Shown here in pieces: positions 1 to 11,340 of a stretch of 38,920 bases of DNA (within the stretch, counting starts at the first letter, position 1; each line of letters begins with the position of its first letter). The translations under genes were made by a program, and so were the position numbers. This DNA comes from Azolla pinnata (Eukaryota > Streptophyta > Polypodiopsida > Salviniales > Salviniaceae): assembly GCA_037176905.1 (NCBI GenBank), contig JBBBWG010029754.1:21606-60525 (forward strand). The letters run 5' to 3'. The notes under the pieces were generated by a model that saw only the letters and a list, made by a program, of their open reading frames with translations, had not been told where the DNA came from and did no database searches.

Positions 1-553
1 AAGAAGCTTCTAGAAGAAGGAGAAGAAGAATAATAAGAAGCTTCTAGAAGCAGCAGCAGCAGAAGAAGAAGCTTCTAGAAGCAGCAGCAGCAGAAGAAGA
101 AGCTTCTACAAGAGGAGAAGAAGAAGAAGAAGAACGAGAAGAAGCTTCTAGAAGAATAATAATAATAATAAGAAGAAGAAGTTTCTGGAAGAAGGAGAAG
201 AAGCTTCTTTCTAGAAGAGGAAGAAGGATAATAATAAGAAGTTTCTGGAAGAAGGAGAAGAAGCTTCTAGAAGAAGGAGAAGAAGCTTCTAGAATAAGGA
301 GAAGAAGCTTCTAGAAGAAGAAGAAGAATAAGAATAAGAATAAGCAGTTTCTGGAAGAAGGAGAAGAAGCTTCTAGAAGAAGAAGAAGAAGATGAAGAAG
401 AATAAGAATAAGAAGTTTCTAGAAGGAGAAGAAGCTTCTAGAAGAAGAAGAAAAAGAAGAAGAAGAAGAAGGAGAAGAAGCTTCTAGAAGAAGAAGAAGA
501 AGAAGAAGAAGAAACTTTTAGAAGCAAAAGAAGCTTCTAGAAGCTTCTAGAAG
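1..553. repeat. GAA-rich repeat carrying an array of perfect heat-shock elements
   Basis: A GAA/TTC-rich simple repeat is punctuated by the 15-mer AGAAGCTTCTAGAAG, a textbook three-module heat-shock element (nGAAnnTTCnnGAAn). Perfect three-module copies lie at 2-16, 36-50, 67-81, 140-154, 259-273, 281-295, 303-317, 365-379, 430-444 and 476-490. A five-module copy lies at 529-553, and two-module copies at 98-107 and 199-208. The block falls in the presumed first intron of the minus-strand dioxygenase gene, starting about 20 bases past its donor. Whether HSF proteins bind it is inference. Confidence 0.85.
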
Positions 554-572
554 AAGGGGAAAAACAATGTAC

Positions 573-893
573 ATGGAAGGCGCCCCACTCGGAGCAAGCT
601 TCGCGGACTTGGCGGACGATGTGTTGAGCCGGAGGGCCATCAGTGTAGAGGCGGACGACGGGGACGGTTTCACACACGGCGGGCGCCGTGGGCCGCGGGC
701 TGGCCCGGGAACCGGGCGGCCGGACGTAGACGTCGGGGACGCGCCGCAGGCCCGCGTCGACGAGCTCCTTGAGGCTCCGGATCTCGGGAGCATTGGTAGT
801 CAAAGTCAGCGTGGCGGAATCTGCAACCGCAGGTTTCGCAGAAGTTGTAATGGTGGTGGTGGTGGTGGTGGTGCTGTTGTTGTTGGTAGCCAT
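573..893 (-). CDS. 2-oxoglutarate/Fe(II)-dependent dioxygenase, first exon (gene continues left of window)
   Basis: The first exon encodes 107 residues from the ATG at 893-891. After a low-complexity Thr-rich start it shows the N-terminal (DIOX_N) hallmarks of plant 2OG/Fe(II) oxygenases: VPDVYVRPPGSR, then VPVVRL, then REACSEWGAFH. In the family this last motif runs into a V-N-H-G segment, and here a donor (GTACAT, 572-567) follows at phase 0. The catalytic HxD...H and RxS residues would lie in exons outside the window, so activity cannot be judged. The VPDxYxRPPxSR pattern is like jasmonate-oxidase/anthocyanidin-synthase-like members; the substrate is not decidable. Reading on past 573 gives only a short tail to a stop, which supports an intron. 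The exon is very GC-rich, and its intron is a GAA/TTC repeat with heat-shock-element motifs. A truncated gene copy is the alternative. Confidence 0.75.
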
Positions 894-1006
894 GTGCTTG
901 CTTTTCCCTTCTTTTTCCGGAAAGTGTGTAAATAGTGAGTCAAGTCAAAGGAAGGAGATGTATGATGTGTGCAGATGGATGATGAATGTATGTATGTGTG
1001 TGTGTC

Positions 1007-1017
<11 letters not shown>

Positions 1018-1038
<21 letters not shown>

Positions 1039-1410
1039 TTATGTGAATGGATTGGAATGGCTCCTCTTGCCAACTTCTGTATCGCTTCGCTCGCTATATA
1101 TACAGCGCGCTCGAATGCATGCCATATGCAGCTGCTTGCGCTTACGCTCCCTCTCTGCGTTCTGCTTCCGCTGGTTTCGACGTGCTTTCGCATCTGCGGT
1201 GGGGCAACTTGGTCTTTGATGCAGGGCTTTTTCTTCTTCTTCTTCTTCTTCTTCTTCTTCTTCTTCTTTTACTTTCTGGCATCAGTGGCTGATATGATAT
1301 ATCAGATTACGACATTGCTTGTTTGTTTGTTTGTTTGTATGTATGTATGTATGTATGTATGTATGTGTGTGTATGTATGTACGCATGTATGTATACATGT
1401 ATGTATGCGC
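1018..1410. repeat. Microsatellite cluster: (GA)n, (TTC)n, (TTTG)n/(TATG)n
   Basis: Three simple repeats lie close together upstream of the dioxygenase gene: GA dinucleotides at 1018-1038, TTC trinucleotides at 1228-1268 and TTTG/TATG tetranucleotides at about 1317-1410. Open frames across them arise from the repeats and are not genes. Confidence 0.9.
1095..1104 (-). promoter_or_regulatory. Probable TATA box of the dioxygenase gene
   Basis: On the minus strand a TGTATATATAGC stretch lies about 200 bases upstream of the ATG at 893. A start some 30 bases downstream would leave a 5' UTR of about 170 bases that includes a CT dinucleotide run (1018-1038), as is common in plant 5' UTRs. No other TATA-like sequence stands out nearby. 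Confidence 0.5.
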
Positions 1411-1607
1411 ATATGCGTGCATGCCAAGGCGCCGCCCGATCTGCAAACGGAATGTCTGCGCGCACGGCCATTCAGAAGCACACTGACACACAGAACACAG
1501 AAACAGAACAGGTCCGTAATGTAATGCCGGAGGTCATCTGTGACCTTTGCTTTCCGCTTCTGCTTCTTGCTTCTACTTCTAAATGTATGTTTGTATTAAA
1601 ACAACAT

Positions 1608-1972
1608 GACAATACAAAAAAACCCTTTCTTGTTAAAGCTGTTTTAAATCATGTATTATATGTATCTACAGTGGTGCCCATTAATACTGGTATGAATCTT
1701 TTTTATCGAAAGAAAACACTATCTTGACAATACAAGATAAAAATCTCTACTTGTTAATACCACTTTAAATAATGTATTGTATACTTATCGACAATGGAGC
1801 CCATTAATACTGGTATGAATCTTTTTATAGAAAGAATAACTAATCTTGACAATACAAGCTAGAAACCCCTGCTTGTTAACACTGCTTTCAGTAATGTATT
1901 GTGTATATATATATCTACAGTGGAGCCCATTAATACTGGTATGATTCTTTTTATGGAAAGAAAAACCATCTT
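1608..1972. repeat. Three tandem copies of a ~120-bp unit
   Basis: Three diverged copies each begin GACAATACAA, contain CCCATTAATACTGGTATGA and end in a GAAAGAA...ATCTT stretch. They span 1608-1725, 1726-1847 and 1848-1972 (118, 122 and 125 bases). No coding frame is shared by the copies. Sequence from 1973 to 3560 holds no gene or repeat I can support beyond the arm at 2490-2565. Confidence 0.85.
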
Positions 1973-2489
1973 AAACATAGAGATGCACTGATTCTGTCGT
2001 CTTTGTCTATCTTCTCCTTCTCACTCCCAACTCATGTTCAGGCCCCGTTTTTTAATAATGTCCTTGCCAGATGTGAGCTATATAAGAGCCAGATTTCACT
2101 TTCCACCGGTCGTCATTATTTGTATAGACATTTCGTTTACGAGTGCTGAATCTTCTCAATGGAAAAAGAGAACCTTTGGTGCTTTTTCTGCTTCTTCGTC
2201 TCACTCTGACTGGATTTTTCTAGAAATGTTGTAGATCACCGGCCAATGTTGTAGACAAGCCAAGAGGACACACATATGACCAGCCTAGCCCTTGGTTTTG
2301 TTTTTCCGTTACTCTTTTCTAAGAAGGATTCTATCGGATCCATCTCGTCATCGATGAGCCAATCTCAATCTAGGGTTTGTGCGTGTTGTTCGTGGATTTC
2401 ACAGCATGAGTTTGGATTTCTAGACTGTGTTTGTGTTGAGCTGGATGTAGAAAAATGATTTCTTTTTTCCGAGGAAACAAATCTTATTA

Positions 2490-2565
2490 GTAGTCGATTT
2501 ACAATTCCTAATTTAGTAGGCGTTAGAACGTAATTACTACGTTTGTTAGGCAAGACTTATTTCGT
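2490..2565 (-). repeat. Solitary diverged arm of the 3747-4192 element
   Basis: The complement of this stretch contains GCCTAACAAA, ACGTTCTAACGCCTACTAAA and a diverged AATTGTAAAT. These match, in the same order, the arms of the inverted-repeat element 1.2 kb to the right. No second arm was seen nearby, so it looks like a decayed or solo end. Confidence 0.45.
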
Positions 2566-3563
2566 TAGATAAATCAAAACATTCAAATCGCTTCGTCCTT
2601 CTAGTTTACAAGTTTCTACCATATAATTTTAATTTTCGTAACTAATGATAGGAATTAAGATCTAATTCGTCGAATTAGCCCCAATGTTTACTAGCTAGCC
2701 GATTGAACTTGATCCCCTTTTGTTCCCCATTAGTTCTTGAAAAGAACACGTGAATGCTAGATTTTCACCTAAAAGTCGCTGATGATACTCGAAGATTCTT
2801 AAAAGCTCAAGGGGCTTCAATCCAAGACCCCTTATTTCAAAGACAAAGCGTCGTTTAACACACTACGCTAGTTCAATGCTGCACTTGCGATGTGGATAGA
2901 GATGGCGGATCGACATCAGAATCGAATCCTAAAGCTATTCTAAGAATGGCGGTAAAGATCGAAAGAAAGAAAGAAAGAAAGATATATTGAAGCCGTCGTC
3001 GACAGCAAGCAAAAGAACAAATCCAGGTCAACTTGGGCTCATCTGCTACTCAAAACCAGTTAAGGAAAAAAGTCAAGTATTTCTCATCTGCAGTCGGCCG
3101 CGTTGATCAATCTTTCTTCTCTTCGTACGCGGATTTCTCATAATAATAATCATCATCATCATCATCATCATTGGCATCATCATCATCATCATTGACTTCG
3201 TCGTTTGGCTCAGAGCATATGCATGTTCTCCTGATACCTGGGCCCAGGGCCCAGGATTCTGTGAAGCTTGAAAATGAATCAGGTGGGCATCACACTGTGC
3301 CCCAACATGTCTTTTCCAGAAAGGGCAGGGGGCGGGGAGATTCGAACCACCGCCCCTCGCTTGCATTAATAAAAACTAAATCGTTGTTCCGATTAATTAA
3401 TCGTTGTTCCGAAATCCTAGACGCGTTCTTACCTGTTTTTCTTATACACTAATAAAAAAACTCGATGCTCTTTTCTAGTGAGTGTCGGATAGTAATTAAA
3501 AGGATTTAAAGGTCACATGTTTCAGTGTGTATAGTTTTTAAATGGATCTAATTAATTAATCGA

Positions 3564-3700
3564 CCCGTTCATTTGGTGTTAATCACTCAAGACCTGTTAA
3601 CTTGGTATTAATCACAGAAAACCTATTAATTTGGTGTTAATCATAGAAAACCTGTTTAATTTGGTGTTAATCACACAAAACCTGTTAATTTGGTGTTGAA
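3564..3700. repeat. Minisatellite, ~29-bp unit, about 4.7 copies
   Basis: Units of the type ACCTGTTAATTTGGTGTTAA followed by TCACAGAAA start at 3564, 3592, 3621, 3650 and 3680 (the last partial), with spacings of 28 to 30 bases. The sequence is AT-rich with no sign of coding. Confidence 0.85.
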
Positions 3701-3746
3701 TAATTTATGTTTAAGTGCACACAAAAGTGTGTCCTTTTCTATTTTT

Positions 3747-4192
3747 GGGGATAATTACCAAAAAAGGATCAAACAAATTTATAAAATACATTTTAATGCC
3801 TACTAAAAACAGAAATTACAAATTAACACCTACTATAATGTTTCCACTACACCCAATTAACTCCGTTTGTATAATGTTAATTTATTTGACTTATAATCAC
3901 TTCCCACTATTGGATCCTAATCGATTCTCTTCCTAATGTTCAATTAACAAAAGTTAGTAATTTTAGAATCTAATTAATTAATTAGCCCGTTAATTTAGTT
4001 GTAATCAATTAATCGAGCCTTAATCAGTCAACTAATTTGATGCTAATTGAGCTCACAATTAACTGATTTTATGTTAATAAATTAATCGATTGTTAATTTT
4101 TAAAACTAGGCATTAATTTGTAATTTTTAGGTTTAGCAGGCGTTAAAATGTAACTGATAATTTTGTTAGGCATTTTTCTTGGTAATTTTCCC
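3747..4192. mobile_element. Foldback/MITE-like element with ~85-bp inverted ends
   Basis: The left end begins GGGATAATTACCAAAAAA and the complement of the right end begins GGGAAAATTACCAAGAAAAA. The two arms stay alignable for about 85 bases, both containing ACATTTTAA, GCCT.CTAAA and AATTACAAATTAA. The interior is AT-rich and non-coding. The ATTTTT flanks (3741-3746 and 4194-4199) could be a target duplication but are low complexity. Open frames over both arms translate to similar peptides only because the arms are related. Superfamily not assigned. Confidence 0.55.
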
Positions 4193-4502
4193 AATTTTTT
4201 TAAGGCGAGGGCAATTTGGTTGAAAGCTGGAAACATGGAGGGGTACTTTGATAAATAATCAAAAGATACAGAGCCATTCAAGTACTTTTCCCAAAGATTA
4301 TTTGGGCAGAATCGTCCTATTCCGAATCGTTAAAATTCTCAAAATGACATGCTATCAGTTCTCACCAGAATCGGAGAGGGGGCAATCAGATTGGCCCCGC
4401 TTCCCTAGCTCTGTAGAGCAAGAGTTCAGACAAATCTAGCGGAGAATGATAAGAGGCAGCTGAGTAGGGTTTCAGGGTATGAGATCGGACGCTATATGAT
4501 GG

Positions 4503-4620
4503 GTTTTTTCAATGCACCCTAAACCCTAAACCTTAATCATGAACTCTAAACCTGAAACCTGAAAACCTTAAACCTTGAACCCTAAGCCTGAAACCGCAAA
4601 ACCTTAAGCATTGAACGCTA
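4503..4620. repeat. Degenerate telomere-like (CCCTAAA) tract
   Basis: After two perfect CCCTAAA units come diverged heptamers such as CTCTAAA, CCTGAAA and CCTTAAA. It is an old interstitial telomere-like tract. From here to about 6120 I see no supported gene or repeat; short open frames there lack homology that I recognise. Confidence 0.7.
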
Positions 4621-6386
4621 GTTGGCCTAATAAACAGCATGCTGATTAGTTTCATATCAGGTCATCGATTCAAAAGCATCCACCGAGTAATTGTGGTCGT
4701 TAGTTCGCTCGAGCCTTTGCAGAACAGGGACTGACATACTCCATTGACATCAAACAGATTCCCAGGATATTAAGAAAAGGCCTCAAATGAGCTTCACTAG
4801 AGTCCATTGGTGCTACCGGATCCACTCAGTCCATGTCCGCTTCCTCTACTGCAGTGGGAGAATGGGGACAGAAATGGGGCTTTTTCCTTCATGTGTCCGC
4901 GATGTGAATGGCCAAATGGAAACACAAAAGACATTGTTTACTGAATCAGCCCAATGCGGCACATGTTTGGCAAAGGGCAATCTAGATTATTATGTCCTTT
5001 TTGCCTAGGGGCTTGGTTCTTAGTTGGGGCATTGCTACCCCGGGCTTACGAAATAGAGGAGACTAATATAATGTGGGCTATATATGAAAAGACAAGTTGC
5101 TAGAGAGACATTGGCGACGACAAAACATTGTCCATCTCAAGCCTCTCAGGAAAAGCAATGGTCGTTTCTCAGTAGAAGAAGAATCAGGATCTGGATTGCA
5201 AGGTGTAAAAAGGTGTTTGAAGTTGCTGAAGAATCAGCTAAGAAAACAATATAAAGTACGAATTTTACAATGAGGGGACCCAGATAGAATTATGGAGTTA
5301 CTAGGGGTGTGGAGCTGCGCTCAAGCGTTTTCAAAGGATATTTTAACTTTGGTCTAGAATTATGAAACTGATTTTCCGCACCATTGCGAGGAGATCTTAA
5401 CAAAGAGGTTGTTGCAGAGAGTGAAGTTTCAAGTCAGATGGGTTGCTCCAAATCATAGAATTTAGTCAAGAATACATTTTGTGGATTCATCTTCAAGAAT
5501 GAAAAATAAAAAGACTCCAAAGTATGAAATAAGTCGTTCGGTTTTTAACATCAAACATATCTAATATAAAATACGGTTAATACATTCGAATTAAAACGTA
5601 AACTAAAATTTATTAAAGAGAGTAAACGAGATTCAAAACTATCTTACCTTATCATTAAGCTAAGCTTTTGCTTAATACAATCAATTAAAAAGTTGAAGCA
5701 TTACATTTAGAATGTTTGTATTCATTTATCATCATCGTGTATTCGTGTTTGATATTTTCGATGAATGCAAAACATTTCGATTTATGCTCCAAATATTGAG
5801 CAACAAACTCTCTAAACTTTTGTCATGATCTTTACCCTCTTCATTATGTAATTTTGACGTTGTATTACTGAGGATGAATCTAAGGTCTGTGGAAAAATCG
5901 CCCACAAACAAAGCACCCCTTCAATTCTCGATTTGCCTTTTTCATTTGATTTGATTTGATTTGGTTTGATTTTTTCCCTTTTGCTGCTGCTTTTGCTTTG
6001 GTCGAGTGATAAAGGAGGAAAAATCTTTGCCTTTTCTTGCTGTTGTTTGCCTCTCTGCCTTTCTTGCTGCAGAAAAGTTTTTGGCTTGGATGGGCATGTT
6101 TCATGACCTGTAAAGAAGCTTCAGAATCTTCGGTGTTTCATTCTTTCTCGTGAATCCGTCTATGTGTCTATGCTATGGATGGAAAGTCCGAAAAGCCCTT
6201 CCTTCCCACAAGGTCAAGCTTTAGCAATGCCAGATATTCACCAACAATGCCCAGAAGAAGCTTGGAAGGGTGAGCATCCCCCCCTCTTACTGTCAAAAAT
6301 CGAAGTTATGGAAATTCTCCTTGTCATTCTTCCCCTTTTGACAGCAAATAAATTTAAGATTTGGATTCATGAGCTGTTTATAGAAC

Positions 6387-9300
6387 ATGCATAATTATGG
6401 CAGGAACAATATATCCTCGAATCTTCAAAGCGACATTGTTTTCAATGTAGATGGAGTCGCATTTGCTCTTCATAAGGTATGTGCTTCACATCATCGATTG
6501 ATGTTACAATGTACTTACATGCTTACATAGGCAAATCTTTGTGTACATACACACATACATATACACGTGTATCTGTACACATAGGATGGTTCTTACACAG
6601 AACACCAAATCTCGTACAGGGAACCGATGCGAATTTTCTTTCGATGTATTGCTTAATAAACCTAGAATCTCAAGATAATGTAATTTGTGTTATTTTATAG
6701 ATATATATGCACACAAGAAGAAAAAACTCAATATGATCTTGGAAAGAAAATCAGGAGAGTTCCATTTTGGAAATGGTGTCAATCCATTTCAGCTGTTATG
6801 AGAGGGGATGATTGATCAGGAGAGTTCCATTTTGGATGAATGTCTGGATATCGGTCCATTTCAGTTATTATAAGCAGGGGATGTGATAGCTTCATGGTGT
6901 TTGAAATTATATTACAAATAAAACCATAGTTTTGTTCCACTTTACTTCATCTCAGTTGAAATTCTCTGAAGTCAGAGAGCTGATGTAAGGTAGGAAGCTC
7001 ACATAACTGGTGACCCACATCAGCTATGATTCTTCTTTGTTTTTTCTTTTAGAAGAAACGAAGAAAATCGGGAAGATCCTCATCTAACTGCTATCCATGC
7101 AGGGGCCCCTGATGGCAAGGAGTGGGAAGATCCGGAAACTTCTAGCGGATGGTGCCCTTGAGCCAGGTTCAAGCCCTAGGTCAAAGTCTCTGGCCATAGA
7201 GTTTTCAAATTTTCCTGGTGGACCTGAGATCTTTGAACTGTCAGCCCGGTTTTGCTATGGCATAAGCTTTGAGCTTACAACTGCAGATGTGGCACCACTG
7301 CGGTGTGCAGCCGAGTTTCTCGAGATGTCTGGCGAAGACAACCTCATCGGAAGGACTGAAGCTTTCCTCAACGAGGTCGTATTTGAGAGCATCGAAAAAT
7401 CCGCATGGGTCCTTCACTCATGTGAAAGGATCATGGCATTGGCCGAGGAGGTGAGGCTAGTGAGCAGGTGTATTGATGCAATAACATCGAAGGTCTCCTT
7501 CGAGGAGCGTAAGCATTGTGCTCCAGGGCATGTAGTGCGGAGGGACATAAAGAACTTTCCTACCCGATCAAACCTTGAGTATGGAGGCTCGCGTTGGAAC
7601 CATCTGGATTCCCGTCATGTGGAAGAATATTGGTGGATCGAGTGTCTCCTACCCCTCCGATTCGATCTCTACCAACGAGTCTTCACTGCCATGAAAGCAA
7701 GAGGCATCCCTTGTGAGGCACTTGCTGGCTTGCTAATGCAATATTCCCATAAGTTCTTGAGAGAGATTGAGAGGCAAAATGCATTGAAGCAGATGGCTAC
7801 GACAGAAGCAACCTCCTCACCCTCAACCAAATCTAGTAAGGTGAGGCAAGTAAGCTTCGAGAACAGCCCAAAACATAATATGCAGCCATATGAGCAACGA
7901 CTTTTGTTAGAGATGATCATTGGCTTGCTCCTCCCGGGAAAGCAGGCTGCTTTATTCCCTGTCGGCTTTCTACTTGCATTGCTGCAAAAGGCTATCCTTT
8001 TGGGTACGACAATTGCTTGCCAACTCGATCTTGAGCGTAGAATTGGATTGCAGCTCGAACAAGCTAGTGTTGATGACCTGTTAATACCATCAATTTCACC
8101 TGCTAGTGGGGGTCCTATGTTCGATGTCGATGTGGTGATGAGGGTCCTTACCAGCTACTTGCAACAACACGAGGAAAATTGCTTTGACAGTGATAACAAT
8201 GACCTGGGTGCTTCTTGTGTCATTCAAAAAGGGATCCAGAATGTCAGTAAACTTTTGGATGTCTATTTGGCTGAGGTTGCCCCAGACCCGAATTTGAGCA
8301 CAGCTAAGTTCATTTCATTGGCTGAACAATTGCCAGGATATGCCCGAGCACTTGGTGATGGCCTCTATCGCGCCATTGACATATTTCTCAAGGTATTTCT
8401 TCACAACCCTTTGTGAGTTTAGAGTTAGTCATAAACCTCGTTCTTCAATCTATACAGTTGCGGCTTTTATTTCTATGCTTTTCGTGTTGTCCTGTGTGAA
8501 ACTCACTTGCTTTAACTTTTGCTCTATTTGGGTGGCTCAGACTCACCCAACTCTCTCGGATAAGGAGAAAAAGAAGATTTGCAAGTTATTAGATTTCCGG
8601 AAGCTCTCTAGAGAGGCATGTCTTCATGCAGCACAGAATGATCGACTACCTGTGCAGGTCAAGTATCTTTAGAGTAGGGCATTGTTTTTTTATTGATCTT
8701 ATGCTAATAGCAAGCCTGGAAATGAAATGGCAAGTAAATATGATAAAAAAGTTATAATTGTCTCATCTTATAAGTAAAGGGATGTTTAATCTATTTTAAG
8801 GAGATTAATATCCTGTTGATCTAGTGCAAGATATAGGGGTCTTAAGAGATGCGACCCAAGGATGGTCCCATGTAGATTTGCTACCATTATTTAGACCCTC
8901 ATCATACTAGAAGAGATCACATTGATTAAAATGTGATGATTTAAGAACTTATCATTCGGTGGTCATCATGCGATAGGTGTAGATAATGGTGAGAAAACCA
9001 GGATGAGCAATGCTTAAGAGGTGCTAGTTTGTTGCAAAATATTAGAAGAGAGGGAGCTTATTCTGTATGGTGGTTGTGATATCGGTGTAGGTGATGGTGC
9101 AAATGCTTTACTTTGAGCAAACTAGGATGCGAGATGCTATTGGCATTCGTCCAGCTGACCATCACGAATCGAGCTCTGGTGTTGCATTAACAGATCGGGA
9201 ATTGAATACGGGGGCGACCCTTCAAAGAGAAAATCAAGAACTTATGGAGGAAGTGGCTAGATTGAAGGTGCAAATATTTAATAGAGTGGTGAATGAATTT

Positions 9301-9930
9301 CTTTTGAGTATTTTATGTGACGGATGAAAAGCTCCAGTCTTGCGTTCAATACAAGTTTACTTTCAACTTGTGGAAGATTTCACCACACAATCTTATGATG
9401 GATGGAAGCTTACGATAATCTTTCTATCGTATAGAAAATCCTTATATCAATACTACTGGAAGTTTAGCAGTCACTCTCTTACAACGAACGTCGGTAAAGG
9501 TTTGTGCCACATTTCAATGCCCATGGTGGGTGTTCATGTGATTTCCACATTGATCTACAAGAAAGCATAGGTGTAGTTAACACTCGACTAACCAGCTTGG
9601 GAGCTCTTCGTTTGCCGTTATTTCTTTTTTTTTATCTATCAAATGCAACATTTTCCTAGTTAAAGTTTGCACTGGCAAAGGAGAATGGAGGGTTAAAAGA
9701 ATGATAAATGATTCATCTGATGGTGCTTTCTTTGTTCACTTCAGATGCTGGTTTCGGAACTCGAGAAAGAGAATGTGGCACTCAAGAAAGGAGGAGATCA
9801 GTCGAATCGTAGATCAGGTGGTTTGCTTTCGGCGGTTTCTCGACGCATCGGCAAGCTATTCACATCAAAGGAAAAAGATACTGTGAATGCAAGACATCCA
9901 CCGCGTGTCCGACGTCATTCGGTATCATGA
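6387..9930 (+). CDS. NPH3-family BTB/POZ protein (phototropic-response-like)
   Basis: Five exons join in phase 0: 6387-6476, 7103-8392, 8541-8657, 9091-9267 and 9745-9930, giving 619 residues. The BTB domain starts at [16 protein letters not shown] and runs through the start of exon 2 (SGKIRKLL). The NPH3 domain follows ([20 protein letters not shown], then [11 protein letters not shown], then DVDVVMRVL, then [12 protein letters not shown]) and continues in exon 3 with [17 protein letters not shown] coiled coil spans the exon 4/5 junction ([28 protein letters not shown]). The C terminus is basic and amphipathic and ends RVRRHSVS. Relatives are plasma-membrane BTB adaptors for CUL3 ligases acting with phototropins or in auxin transport; which subfamily this is remains open. 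The ATG at 6387 is the first in frame, just after an in-frame TAG and a possible acceptor, so the 5' UTR may be spliced. A coding exon further upstream is possible, but the one tried (from 6170) does not fit in phase. Confidence 0.9.
6751..6884. repeat. Two-copy tandem duplication in the first NPH3-gene intron
   Basis: Two diverged copies of about 66 bases begin TCAGGAGAGTTCCATTTTGG at 6751 and 6816, and both go on to TCCATTTCAG and GGGGATG. They lie within the 626-base intron 6477-7102 and do not touch its splice sites. Confidence 0.75.
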
Positions 9931-10156
9931 AATGTATGCATGTATATATGTTCATATTTGTTTATGCAAATTTGCATGTTTGTGTATGTTCACATGCAGA
10001 TGGGGGTGTATGTATTTTGTATGTATCTCTGTGCATTTTGATAGGGTGACATAGTTGTTTTAGGGTGTATGTCAATGATGATAAAAACCAGATTGGTTTA
10101 ACTCACCAGTTCTCTTGTCTTCATTATGCTTCAAATTTTATGGTAGGAAAGTTTTT

Positions 10157-10219
10157 TATCTTTCAGAATAACCATCTTATCCTTCAGAATAACCACCTTA
10201 TCCTTCAGAATAATCACAT
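10157..10219. repeat. 21-bp tandem repeat, three copies
   Basis: Three 21-base units of the form TATCCTTCAGAATAACCACC start at 10157, 10178 and 10199. They lie in the convergent space between the NPH3 gene (ends 9930) and ALG11 (ends 11341). The rest of this 1.4-kb interval holds presumed 3' UTRs and no gene I can support. Confidence 0.8.
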
Positions 10220-11340
10220 GCTTGCCAAGAGCATAACATGAATAGCCTCTACACATTTGTAAATAAATAGCCCAACAAGTAACAATATGTAGATAAAGGC
10301 TTGAACTATTCTGTCCTAAATCATCGTGCAAGCCTTGACACATATGTAGGTATGCACCTTATTCAATTACCTTTGATCCTTGTATCTTTCCATTAGTGCT
10401 GTGTTGATCATGTCATGCTGACATTTCATACAACAAAAGTTTTGATTCATGCTGACATCAAAATGCTAGTGTAAGTATTTGATTTGTTAAAGATGATTGC
10501 CGTTCATTACGCAATCGAATTCATTTGATTAGATACAAGCATGTATATTGGCTCCCTGAAAGCAAGATTTTTACTCTAGAAAAAAACATATTGCTCAACC
10601 TATCTACATTGTGTATCAAATGTATGGTGGTGAACAAGCGACAGCAGTATGATCCAAGAAAAACCAGATTCAATTGGAAAAGTTTAATTTGTGGCTTTTG
10701 GAAGATGTAGATTTCAGATTATCTGCATCTGTGATTTGGATGATAAAACTACGTGCACCAAAAAGATGGGAATGTTGCTATCTTGACTGTAAAGCATCGA
10801 GAACGCGATTTGGGTCTAAAACCTCCTCTTCTTTACAACCAACGCTGGTCAATTTGGGCACTCCAGAAAACCAATGTAGAGAAAAATCCCATCAGACTCC
10901 ATTTGCGGGATGCACCAGAGAGAAGAACTGTGCGCAGTTCTTATTTGAGTTTTCTCTTACCTCTGTTCACAAAAGGAAACGAGGAAAACAGAAAGAAAGA
11001 GAATGCCTCGGAGGACAAGGCTTAGAAGCTCGAGATATTGCGATGAAGGTAGAAAGCAATCAAAGAGACATAAATGAAAATGAAAGATGATGAAGGAAAG
11101 AAACAGAGTAAAACAAAGGTCTTACAGAAAACTGATTGCAGCTTCTTGAGTTCGTTAGTGTTGCTGAATTGGGCCTTGTTCTCTGATATAGTTACAACTG
11201 AGATCAAGTGACAACTCAACAACTGCATATCGGATGAATCTATGCAAGTGATTGATCTCCCATGCTTCTCAAAAACAGTTTTCCACAGTATGATACTAAA
11301 GTAGGCATGTATTTACTGCCCATTCCCTGACTTCTTTCTC

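Noticed and set aside
567-1524. Plus-strand frames of 122 and 251 codons at the dioxygenase exon.
   Set aside because: They are antisense to a recognisable DIOX_N exon and run into microsatellites.
2034-2553. Short frames of 60-66 codons on both strands.
   Set aside because: No motif, no splice context, and the minus one runs through the solitary arm of the inverted-repeat element.
3171-3452. Frame with GGRGDSNHRPSLA-like residues, and a GGTTCGAATC box on the minus strand suggesting a tRNA or SINE.
   Set aside because: Only a B-box-like motif is present. No A box at the right distance and no cloverleaf could be found, and the rest of the frame has no homology I recognise.
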